Source of the DNA: Streptomyces caniscabiei
GTDB taxonomy: Bacteria; Actinomycetota; Actinomycetes; Streptomycetales; Streptomycetaceae
Direction of reading: 5' to 3'
Assembly: GCF_014930365.1 (NCBI RefSeq)
Contig: NZ_JABXWI010000009.1
Span: 248,001-312,000 of the forward strand
Length of the DNA: 64,000 nt
Shown piece by piece: positions 32,937 through 41,892 of the stretch (position 1 is the stretch's first letter; every line of letters begins with the position of its first letter). The position numbers and the translations under genes are program-made. Below the pieces are notes generated by a model. The model did not search any database. It had not been told where the DNA came from and saw only the letters and a program-made list of their open reading frames with translations.

Positions 32937-33779
32937 TCAGCCCGTCTCCACCCCCACCGTCAGCGACCCCGCGTACCCGGCCGTCGGGGAGCTGCCCAGG
33001 GCTGTCAGGGTGAGGAGCCCGGACGCGGCGCCCCCGTCGTCGTAGATCGAGTCCTGGGCGAGGGTGGTGCGGGGGACCCGGTTCGCCGAGTAGGGGGAGA
33101 GCGCGGCGACGCGGGTGGTGACGGTCTCGGAGAAGTAGAGCTGGCCGGTGTGGAGCTCCTGGCCGCCCGTGAACGAGCCGTCGGGGGTGAGTGTGACGTC
33201 GGTGTGCACCTTGAGGTGGATGTGGATGCACCGGCCCCGGTACCAGCCGGGGTAGACCGTGGTGATCCGGGCGACGCCGCCGGCGTTCGACAGGACGGCG
33301 CCGCGCAGGAACGTGCCGTTGTCGGGCTCGTCGTGGCCGTTGTCGCCGACGAAGCCGGAGTACTCGCCGAGGGCGTCGCAGTGCCAGACCTCCACGAGGG
33401 CGTTGCCCAGCGGGGCGCAGGTGTCGTCGTCGACGACGGTGAGGGTGAGCTGGAGCGGGAAGCCGGTCTTGTCCTCCCTGATGTCGGCGCGGATCAGTTG
33501 TCTGTCGAGGTGGTAGGGGCCTTCGGTCATCTCCTTCGTGAGGGTGCAGACGGCCGCGGCGGCCACGGGGGCGGTGTCCCCGGTGTCGGCCGCCGCGGAT
33601 GTGGGGGCTTCAGGCGTGGCGGCGGCGCCGACGGCCAGGGTGGCGGCCGTGGCGCCGGTGGCGATCAGGACGGTCCGGCGACCGACCGAGGTCGCCCCGG
33701 TTGTCTCTGAGAGCGCCGATGGGAGCGCTGATGAGGGCGCTGATGCATCTGAGGGCACTGAAGTGTCTGTCATGAACAC
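32937..33779 (-). CDS. Tat-exported intradiol dioxygenase-like protein
   Basis: A 280-residue protein. A long N-terminal region is followed by a twin-arginine signal (GRRTVLIATGATAATLAVGA). The mature part is an intradiol ring-cleavage dioxygenase fold: Fe(III) ligands can be assigned to Tyr in TEGPYHLD, Tyr in YPGWYRGR, and the two His in CIHIHLKV. Related secreted enzymes of Streptomyces cleave catechols derived from lignin or plant phenolics. It is monocistronic. Confidence 0.88.
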   Translation of the reverse strand: MFMTDTSVPSDASAPSSALPSALSETTGATSVGRRTVLIATGATAATLAVGAAATPEAPTSAAADTGDTAPVAAAAVCTLTKEMTEGPYHLDRQLIRADIREDKTGFPLQLTLTVVDDDTCAPLGNALVEVWHCDALGEYSGFVGDNGHDEPDNGTFLRGAVLSNAGGVARITTVYPGWYRGRCIHIHLKVHTDVTLTPDGSFTGGQELHTGQLYFSETVTTRVAALSPYSANRVPRTTLAQDSIYDDGGAASGLLTLTALGSSPTAGYAGSLTVGVETG

Positions 33780-33895
33780 GGCACCCTAGAAGCGGAAGCT
33801 GTCCGCCCGCTGTCAGTTCGGCAAAGTGAGTAATCGTCAAGTTCCTTGCAGGACAAGTGAGTTGACGGTCAGAGCGGACGCCCCCGACGATCGCC

Positions 33896-34636
33896 TCAGG
33901 TCGCGAGGTAGCCCCCGTCGGCGAGGAGCACCGCACCGGTGATGTAGCCGGCCCTGTCGGAGGCCAGGAACGCCACCGCCTCGGCGATCTCCTCGGGCTC
34001 GCCGGCCCGGGTGAGCGGCGTGCTCTGGCTGAACGTCTCGAAGATCTCCCCCGCCGTGTCGACGGCCATGTCGGTACGGATCGGGCCGGGGGCCACGGAG
34101 TTGACGCGCACGCCCGCCGCGCCGAACTCGACGGCCCACGACCGGGTCAGCGCGTCCATCGCGGCCTTGGAGGCGTTGTACACGGAGCCCACCGCGGTCC
34201 CGATCTGCCCGGCGATCGACGACACGTTGACGATCGCGCCCTTCTTCCTGGCCACCATGGCCGGCACGAGCGCGGCCGTGAGGAAGTAGGTCGCACGGAC
34301 GTTGACGTCGAAGATCCGCTCGTAGCCGTCGAGCGACTGCTCGGGGGTCGGCGCGAACGGGAAGACACCCGCGTTGTTCACGAGCACGTCCACCTCGCCG
34401 ACCTCCTCGGCGAGCCTGCGGACCTCGTCGATGTTCCCGACGTCCGCGACGACGAAGTGGCCCGTGCCGCCCGCCCGTTCGATCAGCTCGATCGTCTCCT
34501 TGCCCTGCTCGGTCCTGCGCCCGGTCACATAGACGGTGGCACCCGCCTCCGCGAGCTTGACCGCGATCGCGCGGCCGATGCCCGACGTGGCGCCGGTGAC
34601 GAGTGCCTTCTTGCCCTGAAGTTCGTTGGTCGACAT
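33896..34636 (-). CDS. SDR-family oxidoreductase
   Basis: A 246-residue classical short-chain dehydrogenase from ATG 34636. Cofactor motif VTGATSGIGRAIA (TGxxxGIG), NNAG motif in LVNNAGVFPF, catalytic Ser in VNVSSIAGQIG, YxxxK in YNASKAAM, and the C-terminal GAVLLADGGY. An Arg-containing GRR after the second strand suggests NADP(H). It resembles FabG-like reductases but lies alone, so the substrate is unknown. The SARP gene lies upstream on the same strand, ending 79 bp before this start. Confidence 0.92.
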   Translation of the reverse strand: MSTNELQGKKALVTGATSGIGRAIAVKLAEAGATVYVTGRRTEQGKETIELIERAGGTGHFVVADVGNIDEVRRLAEEVGEVDVLVNNAGVFPFAPTPEQSLDGYERIFDVNVRATYFLTAALVPAMVARKKGAIVNVSSIAGQIGTAVGSVYNASKAAMDALTRSWAVEFGAAGVRVNSVAPGPIRTDMAVDTAGEIFETFSQSTPLTRAGEPEEIAEAVAFLASDRAGYITGAVLLADGGYLAT

Positions 34637-34714
34637 GCCCGCAACGGTGGCCCCGCCGGATCGTCGGCGCATAAATTCCGTATATACCGCCTGGTCAGGG
34701 CGTGATCGCACACC

Positions 34715-36253
34715 TCAACCGGTCAGCGCCGGTGTGCGCAGCACGAAGTAGAGGCGCACGAACCGCGGCAGCCGGTAGCGGCCGAGCACGAGCGGCTCGA
34801 TGAGGTGGACCCCCGCGAGCGACTCCAGCATCCGCTCGATCTCGCCGGGGTCGGCCCCGGACATCCGCGCCGCCTCCTGGGAGTCGATCACCTCGGTGTC
34901 CTGGCGCGCGAAGCACAGGAGCAGGTGCCGTTCCGGGTCGCTCAGCAGCTGGTCGGCCGCGATCATCGGGGCCAGCATCGCGACGCAGTCGGACGGGAGT
35001 GTGCCGGTGGGCTGTCTCTCCCGGTCCAGCTGCGCGAGGAACATCCCGATCGTCCAGTCGGGGCGCGAGGCGAGCTTGCCGGCGATCACCCTGATCGGGG
35101 CCGGCAGTCGCGAGAAGCGTTCCAGCAGCGCCCCGGCCTGCTCGGGTTCCGCGTCCGCGCGCGCCGGTCCGATGGTCCGGCGGAAGAACTCCCGCGCCTC
35201 CCGCTCGGTCAGCCCGGCGATCTGCACCCAGGTCACACCGGGCAGCTCGTGCAACCGGCGGACACTCGTGAGGATCATCGCCGAGCCGGGCGTGGCCAGC
35301 TCGCGTACGGACTCCGCGTCCCGCACGTCGTCGACCACGACGAGGAACCGCTTGCCGCGCGCCTTCTCCCGCCACAGTGCGGCCTTGTCGCCGGCCGGGT
35401 TCTCCACGCCGACCGCCCGCAACAGCTCACCGGCGACGTCCTCGCCCCTGACGACGATCTGCCCGTCCGGGAAACGGCCCTTGACGAGGTGGCCGATCCG
35501 GGTGGCCAGCACGGTCTTGCCGCTGCCGCGCATACCGGTGATGCCCACGGTGCCCGGCAGCGTCCGCAGTGCCCGCGCGATCTCCTCGGCGCGCCCGGTG
35601 AAGTCGATCAGGTCCGGCAGCAGCTGCTCCGGTCTGCGCGGCGCGGTGAGTTCGCCGCTGAGGATCTGCGCGTGGACCCGGCGCAGCTCCGGCCCCGGTT
35701 CGAGGCCGAGTTCCTCGCCGAGCAGGGCGCGCGCCCGGTGGTAGTGGTCGAGCGCCTCGCCCTGTCTGCCCTCCAGGTAGAGCGCGCGCATCAGGAGGGC
35801 GCGGGGACGCTCCCTCAGGGGGAAGGCGGCGACGTGGGCCTGTAGCTCCAGCACGTCCGGCAGGCGTTCGAGGCAGTCCTCGCGCGTCTTGAGCCGGCGG
35901 TCGCCGAGCCGCACCCGCTGGGCGTCGAAGTAGGCGCCCCGGAGGCCCTCCAGGGGCTCGCCGCCGCAGTCGTCGACGATCTCCGCGCGGGCCGTGTACC
36001 CGCCGTCCCTGGACTTCAGGTCCAGCTCAGGCAGCGCCTTGCGGATCTTGTACACGTACGTCCGTAACGCCATCACCGCGCTCGGCGTCGGGTCGTCCCA
36101 GACCATGCCGATCAGCTGGTCGTTGCTCAGCCGGACGCCGTTGTTCAGCAGCAACGCCGCCAGCACCGCCCGCTGTTGGCGTGGCCCCAGCTCGATCTCC
36201 TCCTCGTCGCGCCAGGCTCGTACCGGTCCCATCAGCGAGAATCGCAGGCTCAT
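34715..36253 (-). CDS. SARP-family regulator with shortened BTAD and ATPase domain
   Basis: A 512-residue protein from ATG 36253. Residues 5-90 are the OmpR-type winged helix of SARPs (LGPRQQRAVLAALLL...TYVYKIRKAL). The BTAD domain follows but seems to lack about 35-40 residues of its first helices: GGYTARAEI runs almost directly into the LGDRRL...ERLPDVLELQAHVAAFPLRE helix. Then an NB-ARC ATPase with P-loop GMRGSGKT (240-247) and Walker B FLVVVDDV. There is no TPR tail, so it is a short AfsR-type protein. SARPs activate antibiotic clusters; no such cluster is adjacent in this window. Confidence 0.88.
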   Translation of the reverse strand: MSLRFSLMGPVRAWRDEEEIELGPRQQRAVLAALLLNNGVRLSNDQLIGMVWDDPTPSAVMALRTYVYKIRKALPELDLKSRDGGYTARAEIVDDCGGEPLEGLRGAYFDAQRVRLGDRRLKTREDCLERLPDVLELQAHVAAFPLRERPRALLMRALYLEGRQGEALDHYHRARALLGEELGLEPGPELRRVHAQILSGELTAPRRPEQLLPDLIDFTGRAEEIARALRTLPGTVGITGMRGSGKTVLATRIGHLVKGRFPDGQIVVRGEDVAGELLRAVGVENPAGDKAALWREKARGKRFLVVVDDVRDAESVRELATPGSAMILTSVRRLHELPGVTWVQIAGLTEREAREFFRRTIGPARADAEPEQAGALLERFSRLPAPIRVIAGKLASRPDWTIGMFLAQLDRERQPTGTLPSDCVAMLAPMIAADQLLSDPERHLLLCFARQDTEVIDSQEAARMSGADPGEIERMLESLAGVHLIEPLVLGRYRLPRFVRLYFVLRTPALTG

Positions 36254-36331
36254 GCGACAGCACAACGCGCCCGCGGATCGCCTGCTTCCCTGATCGCCTG
36301 CTTCCGTCCCGAACAAGTCCGGCCCGGGGAT

Positions 36332-37357
36332 TCAGACGTGGAGCAGCTCCAGTGCCTGGCGCAGGTTGTGTTCGGCGATGCCCGCCATGAAGGCCCGGTC
36401 GGGGAAGTCCCCGTCGAGCAGCCGCAGAGGCCCCGCCGTCAGCGAGAGGCGCTGTGCGAGCGTGTAGAGCGCGAGCCGGTCCTCGTCCAGGTCGGCCACC
36501 CGCAGCGGCCGGTAGTCGTCGTGCAGCCGAATCCGCAGGAACACGTGCTCCCACTCGACGTCGAAGTACATCAGGCCCTCGATGTCGATCGCCACGGGGT
36601 TCCCGTCCGCGTCCACCAGGACGTGGTCGGGCCCCAGTTCGCCGTGCACGACCGCGTACTCCGCGCGCGGCCGCACCGCCGCCGCCAGGTGCAGCAGCCG
36701 CTCCTCCAGCCGGTCGCGCGCACCCGCGATCCGCGGATCACGCGAGGCCGCCTCGGCGAGGTCCCGCAGCGCGCGGTCGAGCACCACACCCTCGCACGAC
36801 GTACCGCGTGAGGTTCCGCCCGCGTCGACGACGGCCGCCTTGCCGTACGCCGGTGCCCGGTGGCCCCGCATCGCCTCCAGCGACTCCGCGAGCCGGGCCA
36901 TGACCGGAGCCGCCGCCCGCCGGTCGCGTGCGAGCAGCTCCTCCAGGCTCTCGCCCCGGAGGTCCTCGACGATCGCGAGATCGGCCGGGCCGTGGGTGCC
37001 GTCGCGGTCGACGAGACGGATCGCCGGGACGCGGACACCGAGCGCGTCGAGCCGCGTGTGCGCGGCCTCGAACAGCGCGAGCCCGAGGCCGGGGGAGAAC
37101 GGGTCGGTGAGGTCGTCGTCGCCCTCGGCCGCCGGCCAGTAGTTCTCGGCCTCGTCCCACAGGTAGGCGACCGCGGTCGACTCGTCGTCCATCACCAGGC
37201 GGTACACGCCCTTCTTGCTGCCGCCGGCGAGCCGCTCGACCGCCGTCAGCCGCCGCCCGCCGCCCAGCGCGGCCCGCGCCGCGCTCGCCAGCCGCTCCCT
37301 CGTCCGCGTACCGGGTGCCACGTCCGTACCGCCTCTCCGCCTGGACAACCCGCGCAC
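36332..37357 (-). CDS. APH-fold phosphotransferase with HGE motif
   Basis: 341 residues from GTG 37357 (GTG about 37324 would also serve). The kinase core includes GGSKKGVYRLVMDD (nucleotide loop and Lys region), a VVHGELGPDHVLVD catalytic loop with Glu in place of the usual Asp of HGD, and IDIEGLMYFDVEWE in place of the DFD metal site. It therefore belongs to the aminoglycoside/choline kinase fold but is unlikely to be a classical resistance enzyme. Confidence 0.78.
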   Translation of the reverse strand: MRGLSRRRGGTDVAPGTRTRERLASAARAALGGGRRLTAVERLAGGSKKGVYRLVMDDESTAVAYLWDEAENYWPAAEGDDDLTDPFSPGLGLALFEAAHTRLDALGVRVPAIRLVDRDGTHGPADLAIVEDLRGESLEELLARDRRAAAPVMARLAESLEAMRGHRAPAYGKAAVVDAGGTSRGTSCEGVVLDRALRDLAEAASRDPRIAGARDRLEERLLHLAAAVRPRAEYAVVHGELGPDHVLVDADGNPVAIDIEGLMYFDVEWEHVFLRIRLHDDYRPLRVADLDEDRLALYTLAQRLSLTAGPLRLLDGDFPDRAFMAGIAEHNLRQALELLHV

Positions 37358-37433
37358 CCTACGGGAGCACGGGCGCGAGGGCGATCGGTTTGTTCCCGCC
37401 GACGCGCAACCGACCCGCGCGCGCGACCGGCCG

Positions 37434-38693
37434 CTACCGTGCCGTCTTCGCGATCGACTCCAGCACCTCGCGGGGGTTGCCGTCCGGAGTCACCGCCTTG
37501 CCGATCCGGCGGCGGATCTCGGCGGCGACCTCGGACCAGTTGGTCTCGGCGACGGGGTAGAGGCGGAGGTTCTGGAGGGTGTCGAGGCCGTTCCACAGCG
37601 GCTTGTGGGCCTTGTCGGCGCGCATCGCGTCGGCGGCCGACGTGGTGACGGGGAGCAGTTCGTACTCGGCGGCCTGCTCGGTCACGTACTTGTCGGTGTA
37701 GAGGAAGTCGAGGAACTGGCCGATGGCGGTGCGGTGGTCGTCGTTGCGGAAGGCGACGACCCAGTCCGCGGTGCCCATGGTCGGTGTCTCGTCGCCGTCG
37801 CGGCTCGGCAGCGGCACGGCGCCGTAGGGCACGGAGTCGGAGGAGTCGTCGATCTGGCGGATCAGCGACAGCGGCGCGTTGACCATGGCCGCCTCGCCGG
37901 TGAGGAAGGCCTCGACCGCGTCCGCCCGGTTCAGGTCGCCGGGCGGGACCGGGCCGGTGAGACCCTCGCCGATCAGGTCCTCCTTCAGCCAGGTCAGGGT
38001 GGCCACGTTGGCGGCGGAGGCGATGTCGTAGCGGTTGGTGGAGTCGGTGTAGCCGCCGTCGCCGGCCAGCAGCCACATCAGCGTCTCGGCCTCCGCCTCC
38101 TCCGGGCCGAGCGGCACGGCGATCGGGTACTTCACGCCCTGCGCCTTCAACACCCGTGCGTCGGCGGTGAGTTCGTCCCAGGTCGTCGGGGGCTTGAGGC
38201 CCGCCCGGGCGAACAGGTCCTTGTTGTAGTAGAGCAGCCGGGTGCTCGCGGTGAAGGGCATGCCGTACTGGGCGCGGTCCAGCTCCCCGGCGTTGGCGAG
38301 GCTCCGGACGAAGGAGGCCTGGACGGGGACCGACAGCACCTCGTCGGCGCTGTAGAGGAGATCGCGCGCCGCGTACTCGGAGTAGCCGTCCGTCTGCACG
38401 ATGTCCGGAGCCTCGCCCCGCTCGACCAGCTCGGCCACCTTCTTGTCGACCTCGTCGGGGTCATGGACCTGGACGTCCACGTCGATCCCCGGGTGCTCGG
38501 CGCGGAACGCGAGCACCACCCGGTCCCAGTAGCCCTCGGAGTTCTTGTGGACGCTGTCGCCGTAGTTGGTCGCGACGACCGTAAGGGAGACCGTCCCCGA
38601 CTCCGCGTCCGCGTCGCCGCCGCAGCCGGAGAGCCCGGCCGTGAGTCCCAGCGCGGCCGTGACCGCCACGATCGTCCGGGCGTTGTGGCGCAC
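37434..38693 (-). CDS. orphan extracellular sugar-binding lipoprotein (ABC family 1)
   Basis: A 419-residue lipoprotein with lipobox LSGC and the SBP_bac_1 pattern: SEGYWDRVVLAFRAEHPGI near the start, GMPFTASTRLLYYNKDLF in the hinge and WDELTADARVLKAQG. It resembles sugar- or oligosaccharide-binding components of CUT1 transporters. No permease or ATPase genes lie beside it, so it would have to work with a transporter encoded elsewhere, or sense sugar only. Confidence 0.88.
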   Translation of the reverse strand: MRHNARTIVAVTAALGLTAGLSGCGGDADAESGTVSLTVVATNYGDSVHKNSEGYWDRVVLAFRAEHPGIDVDVQVHDPDEVDKKVAELVERGEAPDIVQTDGYSEYAARDLLYSADEVLSVPVQASFVRSLANAGELDRAQYGMPFTASTRLLYYNKDLFARAGLKPPTTWDELTADARVLKAQGVKYPIAVPLGPEEAEAETLMWLLAGDGGYTDSTNRYDIASAANVATLTWLKEDLIGEGLTGPVPPGDLNRADAVEAFLTGEAAMVNAPLSLIRQIDDSSDSVPYGAVPLPSRDGDETPTMGTADWVVAFRNDDHRTAIGQFLDFLYTDKYVTEQAAEYELLPVTTSAADAMRADKAHKPLWNGLDTLQNLRLYPVAETNWSEVAAEIRRRIGKAVTPDGNPREVLESIAKTAR

Positions 38694-38876
38694 GGTCCAC
38701 CCACTTCCAGCTTCCTACAGGAGTCGTGATCGGGCTTGATCGTATGGCGCGTGCCGGTGTGTACGGGGCCGCGGGCGTTGCGTTTTGATTCCGACGGCGT
38801 GACGGCGGCCCGGAACGACCGACATGTCCCGTCGCCGACAGGAAGTACGGAATCGGTGCCACGGTCGTTCACTCGT

Positions 38877-38928
38877 CCCACCACGACAGGTCGGCCCACC
38901 ACGACAGGCCGCCCACCACGACAGGCCG
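38877..38928. repeat. three tandem copies of a 17-18 bp unit
   Basis: CCCACCACGACAGGTCGG, then two copies of CCCACCACGACAGGCCG, head to tail, directly next to the terminator hairpin. Copy number could vary between strains by slippage. Confidence 0.85.
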
Positions 38929-38970
38929 ACGCCCCCGACGGCGGCCCGTGCGGGGCCCGTCGGGGGCGTC
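38928..38970 (-). terminator. terminator after the aminotransferase gene
   Basis: GACGCCCCCGACGG (38928-38941) pairs perfectly with CCGTCGGGGGCGTC (38957-38970) across a 15-base loop, starting 28 bp past the aminotransferase stop. Confidence 0.75.
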
Positions 38971-38997
38971 GACCTGATGTGATCCGGGAGGCGAGGC

Positions 38998-40635
38998 TCA
39001 GCCCACCTGGTTGTAGACCCCTCCCGCCGCCGGCCACCCCTGGGGTTCCTCCAGGGGCTCCGGCTGGGTGCGCCCGCGTACCTGGGCGGCGGTGAGGCCC
39101 TGGGCCGCGCCCATGGAGCGGCGGCCCTGGGCGGCGGCCGCGAGACCGGGCATCCCGGTCTGGGCGACCGGCTGGAGGCCCGGGGCCGGCATGGAGGCCG
39201 CCGGTGCGGCGGGCATCGGGGCCGGGGCGGGCGCGGGGACCTGCATCGGCACCGGCATCGGCATCGGGGCGGGCATCGGGGCCGGCGCGGGCGCCGGGGA
39301 CGGGAACTGCATGGACGCGGCGGCGGGAGCGGGGGCCGGGGCGGGCGCCGGGGACGCGAACTGCATGGAGGACGCGGGTGCCGGGGCCGGCATGCTCATG
39401 GCCTGCGCGGCGAGGTTCTGCATGCCGGTGCCGCTGGTCTCGCCCATCAGCCGGTCCACGGCCGCCGTACCCGAGCTGTAGCTGGTCCCGGTGCTCAGCT
39501 CGGGTACGGCGGCTCCCCTCCTGGACCCGTAGAGAACCGACTCCAGGCCGGACACCAGGCGACGCACGTCCACCTGGGGCCGGACCACGAGTCGCAGGAA
39601 GCGACTGGACGAGCCGACCTTGTTGCCGCACTCGCGGACCAGGATCCGGTGCTCGGTGAGCAGCCGGTCGCGGACCACGGTGCCCTCGGCGCCCACGGGC
39701 AGGCGCACGAAGAGGAAGTTCCCCTGCGACGGGTAGACCGTCAGCCCGGGGAGGGCGGAGAGCTGGCGGGCCATGTCCAGCCGGTCCCGGCGGACCTGGT
39801 GCAGGCTCTCCATGTACTCGGCGCCGTGGTTCTTCAGCATGAACACCACGTGCTCCGCGAAGGAGTTGAGGTTCCACTTCGGCAGCATCGAGCGGACCTT
39901 GCCGGCCAGCGCCGGGTTGGCGACGAGGTAGCCGAAGCGGATGCCGTGCAGGCCGAAGTTCTTGCCGAGGCTGCGCAGCACGACCACGTTGGGCCGCATG
40001 ACCGCGTCCTGGACCGTGGACGGCTCGGACTCGGCGTCGGCGAACTCCAGGAACGACTCGTCGATGACGATCAGGTCCAGGTCGGCCATCGCGTCCATGA
40101 ACTGCACCAGCGCGTGCCGGTGGAGGAAGCCGCCGTCGGGGTTGTTCGGGTTGCAGATGACGGCGACCCTGGTGCCGCGGGCCCGGATGAACTCGGCGTA
40201 CTGCGCGAGGTCGAGGGCGAAGCCGCTGGACTCCTGGAGCGGGAACATGTCGACCCGCTTGCCGGTCTCCATCGGCTGGTCGGTCCAGCGGCCGAAGGTG
40301 GGGACGGGGACGGCGAGCGACTCCCGGACCATCAAGTGGTCGAGCCAGGTGATGAGTTCGGTGGACCCGTTGCCCATCGCCACGCACTGCGGCGGCAGTT
40401 GGAGCAGATTGCACAGCTCGGACGTGATCGTGTCCGCGCTGCTCGGGTAGTACGTGATGATGTCGCGCAGCTTGCTCGCCATGTCGTCGAACATGGCGGG
40501 GGTGGGGAAGTAGGGGTTGCAGGGGATACAGAAGTCCACCGGACCCGCACCGTCGCCGCCCTCACGTGTCAGCGCCGCCATCGAGGGGCTGTGCGCCGCA
40601 GTGCTGCGGAACAACGAGGTGACGTTGTCGGCCAT
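38998..40635 (-). CDS. class I/II aminotransferase with Pro/Ala/Met-rich tail
   Basis: A 545-residue protein from ATG 40635. Residues 1-375 are a fold-type I PLP enzyme like histidinol-phosphate aminotransferase or CobD: GNGSTELITWL, ICNPNNPDGG, VIDESFLEF, and the PLP lysine in SLGKNFGLHGIRFGY; RFLRLVVRP holds the substrate-carboxylate Arg. After about residue 395 comes 150 residues of low complexity with repeats such as PAPAPAP, SMQFxSPAP and PMPMPVPM, ending in a short unique tail (GWPAAGGVYNQVG). The enzyme substrate is unknown, and the tail, absent from ordinary members, may be an interaction or localisation region. Confidence 0.85.
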   Translation of the reverse strand: MADNVTSLFRSTAAHSPSMAALTREGGDGAGPVDFCIPCNPYFPTPAMFDDMASKLRDIITYYPSSADTITSELCNLLQLPPQCVAMGNGSTELITWLDHLMVRESLAVPVPTFGRWTDQPMETGKRVDMFPLQESSGFALDLAQYAEFIRARGTRVAVICNPNNPDGGFLHRHALVQFMDAMADLDLIVIDESFLEFADAESEPSTVQDAVMRPNVVVLRSLGKNFGLHGIRFGYLVANPALAGKVRSMLPKWNLNSFAEHVVFMLKNHGAEYMESLHQVRRDRLDMARQLSALPGLTVYPSQGNFLFVRLPVGAEGTVVRDRLLTEHRILVRECGNKVGSSSRFLRLVVRPQVDVRRLVSGLESVLYGSRRGAAVPELSTGTSYSSGTAAVDRLMGETSGTGMQNLAAQAMSMPAPAPASSMQFASPAPAPAPAPAAASMQFPSPAPAPAPMPAPMPMPVPMQVPAPAPAPMPAAPAASMPAPGLQPVAQTGMPGLAAAAQGRRSMGAAQGLTAAQVRGRTQPEPLEEPQGWPAAGGVYNQVG

Positions 40636-40687
40636 GGAACCTCCGTAGGGGGCGGACCCGTTGGGGACGACCGGGTCCGACGACTAA

Positions 40688-40719
40688 GGGCGGCCCGCGC
40701 GGGGGAGCACGGGCCGCCC
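40688..40719 (-). terminator. hairpin after the mutarotase gene
   Basis: GGGCGGCCCG (40688-40697) pairs with CGGGCCGCCC (40710-40719), 12-base loop, about 100 bp beyond the mutarotase stop. Confidence 0.55.
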
Positions 40720-40821
40720 CTACATACGGAGGCTCGGGGGGCGCTGTTCAACCACCGAGGATTTGGCGGGAAATTGTGAGCGAGCTGTGAAGACGGCGTC
40801 GACGGGGCTGCCGGCCGGACC

Positions 40822-41865
40822 TCAGTCGAACGCGTGGACCGTCGTCGAGCGGTACGTCTGCCCAGGTCGGAGCACGGTCGACGGGTAGGCCGGCTGGTTG
40901 GGCGAGTCCGGGAAGTGCTGGGTCTCCAGACAGAGCGCGTCGCCCTGCCGGTAGATCGCCCCGGAGGGTCCTACGAGTGTGCCGTCCAGGAAGTTCCCGG
41001 AGTAGAACTGCAGCCCCGGCTCGGTCGTGGAGATCCGCAGCGTGCGGCCCGACGCCGGGTCCACCAGGGTCGCGGCCCACTCCGGCTCGGCCGTGACGCC
41101 CTTGTCGAGGACCCAGTTGTGGTCGAAGCCCTTGGCGTACAGCAGCTGTGGGTCGGCCCTGCGGAGGTCCTCGGCGATCGTCTTGCCGGTCCGGAAGTCG
41201 AAGGGGGTGCCCTCGACCCCGACCGGTTCACCGGTGGGGATCAGCCCGGAGTCGACGGGGGTGTAGCGGCCGGCGGCGATCGTCAGCCGGTGGTCGCCGA
41301 CCGAGCCGCTGCCCTCGCCCGCGAGGTTGAAGTACACATGGCTGGTGAGGTTGACGACGGTGGTCCGGTCGGTGGTGGCCTCGTAGTCGACGCGCCACTC
41401 GCCCCGCGCGGTGAGCGTGTACGTCACCTTCACGTCGAGCGTGCCCGGGTAGCCCATGTCGCCGTCGGCGCTCGTATGGGTCAGGTACAGCCCGACCTCG
41501 GAGTCCCGCTCGAACGGCTCGACCTGCCAGACCACCTTGTCGAAGCCGCCGGCGCCGCCGTGCAGGCTGTTGGCGCCGTCGTTGACGGACAGCTCGTACG
41601 GCTCGCCGTCCAGGGTGAAACGGCCCCCGGCGAGCCGGTTGCCGTACCGGCCGATCAGCGCGCCGAAGTACGGGGAGTCGGCGACGTACTCCTCCAGGGT
41701 GTCGAACCCGAGGGAGACGCCTGCGTACCGGCCCTCGGCGTCCGGTACCTCCAGCGACTGCACGATCCCGCCGTAGGACAGGACCTTCAGCCGTGTGCCG
41801 CCGTTCTCCAGCGACCAGCGGTGGACCTCGGTCCCGTCGGCGAGCCTGCCGAAGAGTTCCTTCAC
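40822..41865 (-). CDS. aldose 1-epimerase (galactose mutarotase)
   Basis: A 347-residue enzyme from GTG 41865. The family pattern is complete: GRYGNRLAGGRFTLDGEPYEL, NSLHGGAGGFDKVVW with the catalytic-site His, and VNLTSHVYFNLAG with the second active-site His; the GLQFYSGNFLDG motif is also present; the catalytic Glu is in ALCLETQHFPDSPNQ. It interconverts sugar anomers in the cytoplasm. It lies after the terminator of the MmsA/B-type transporter operon and on the same strand, so it serves the same sugar uptake but probably has its own transcript. Confidence 0.93.
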   Translation of the reverse strand: MKELFGRLADGTEVHRWSLENGGTRLKVLSYGGIVQSLEVPDAEGRYAGVSLGFDTLEEYVADSPYFGALIGRYGNRLAGGRFTLDGEPYELSVNDGANSLHGGAGGFDKVVWQVEPFERDSEVGLYLTHTSADGDMGYPGTLDVKVTYTLTARGEWRVDYEATTDRTTVVNLTSHVYFNLAGEGSGSVGDHRLTIAAGRYTPVDSGLIPTGEPVGVEGTPFDFRTGKTIAEDLRRADPQLLYAKGFDHNWVLDKGVTAEPEWAATLVDPASGRTLRISTTEPGLQFYSGNFLDGTLVGPSGAIYRQGDALCLETQHFPDSPNQPAYPSTVLRPGQTYRSTTVHAFD

Positions 41866-41892
41866 GGGTGACGCCCCACTTTCCTGTTCATG

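Larger units (their letters stand above)
38694..38997. other. intergenic with tandem repeat and terminator
   Basis: This 304-bp region lies between the aminotransferase stop and the sugar-binding protein start, both on the minus strand. It holds the tandem repeat at 38877-38928, the 14-bp stem at 38928-38970, and the promoter of the sugar-binding gene. Confidence 0.6.
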
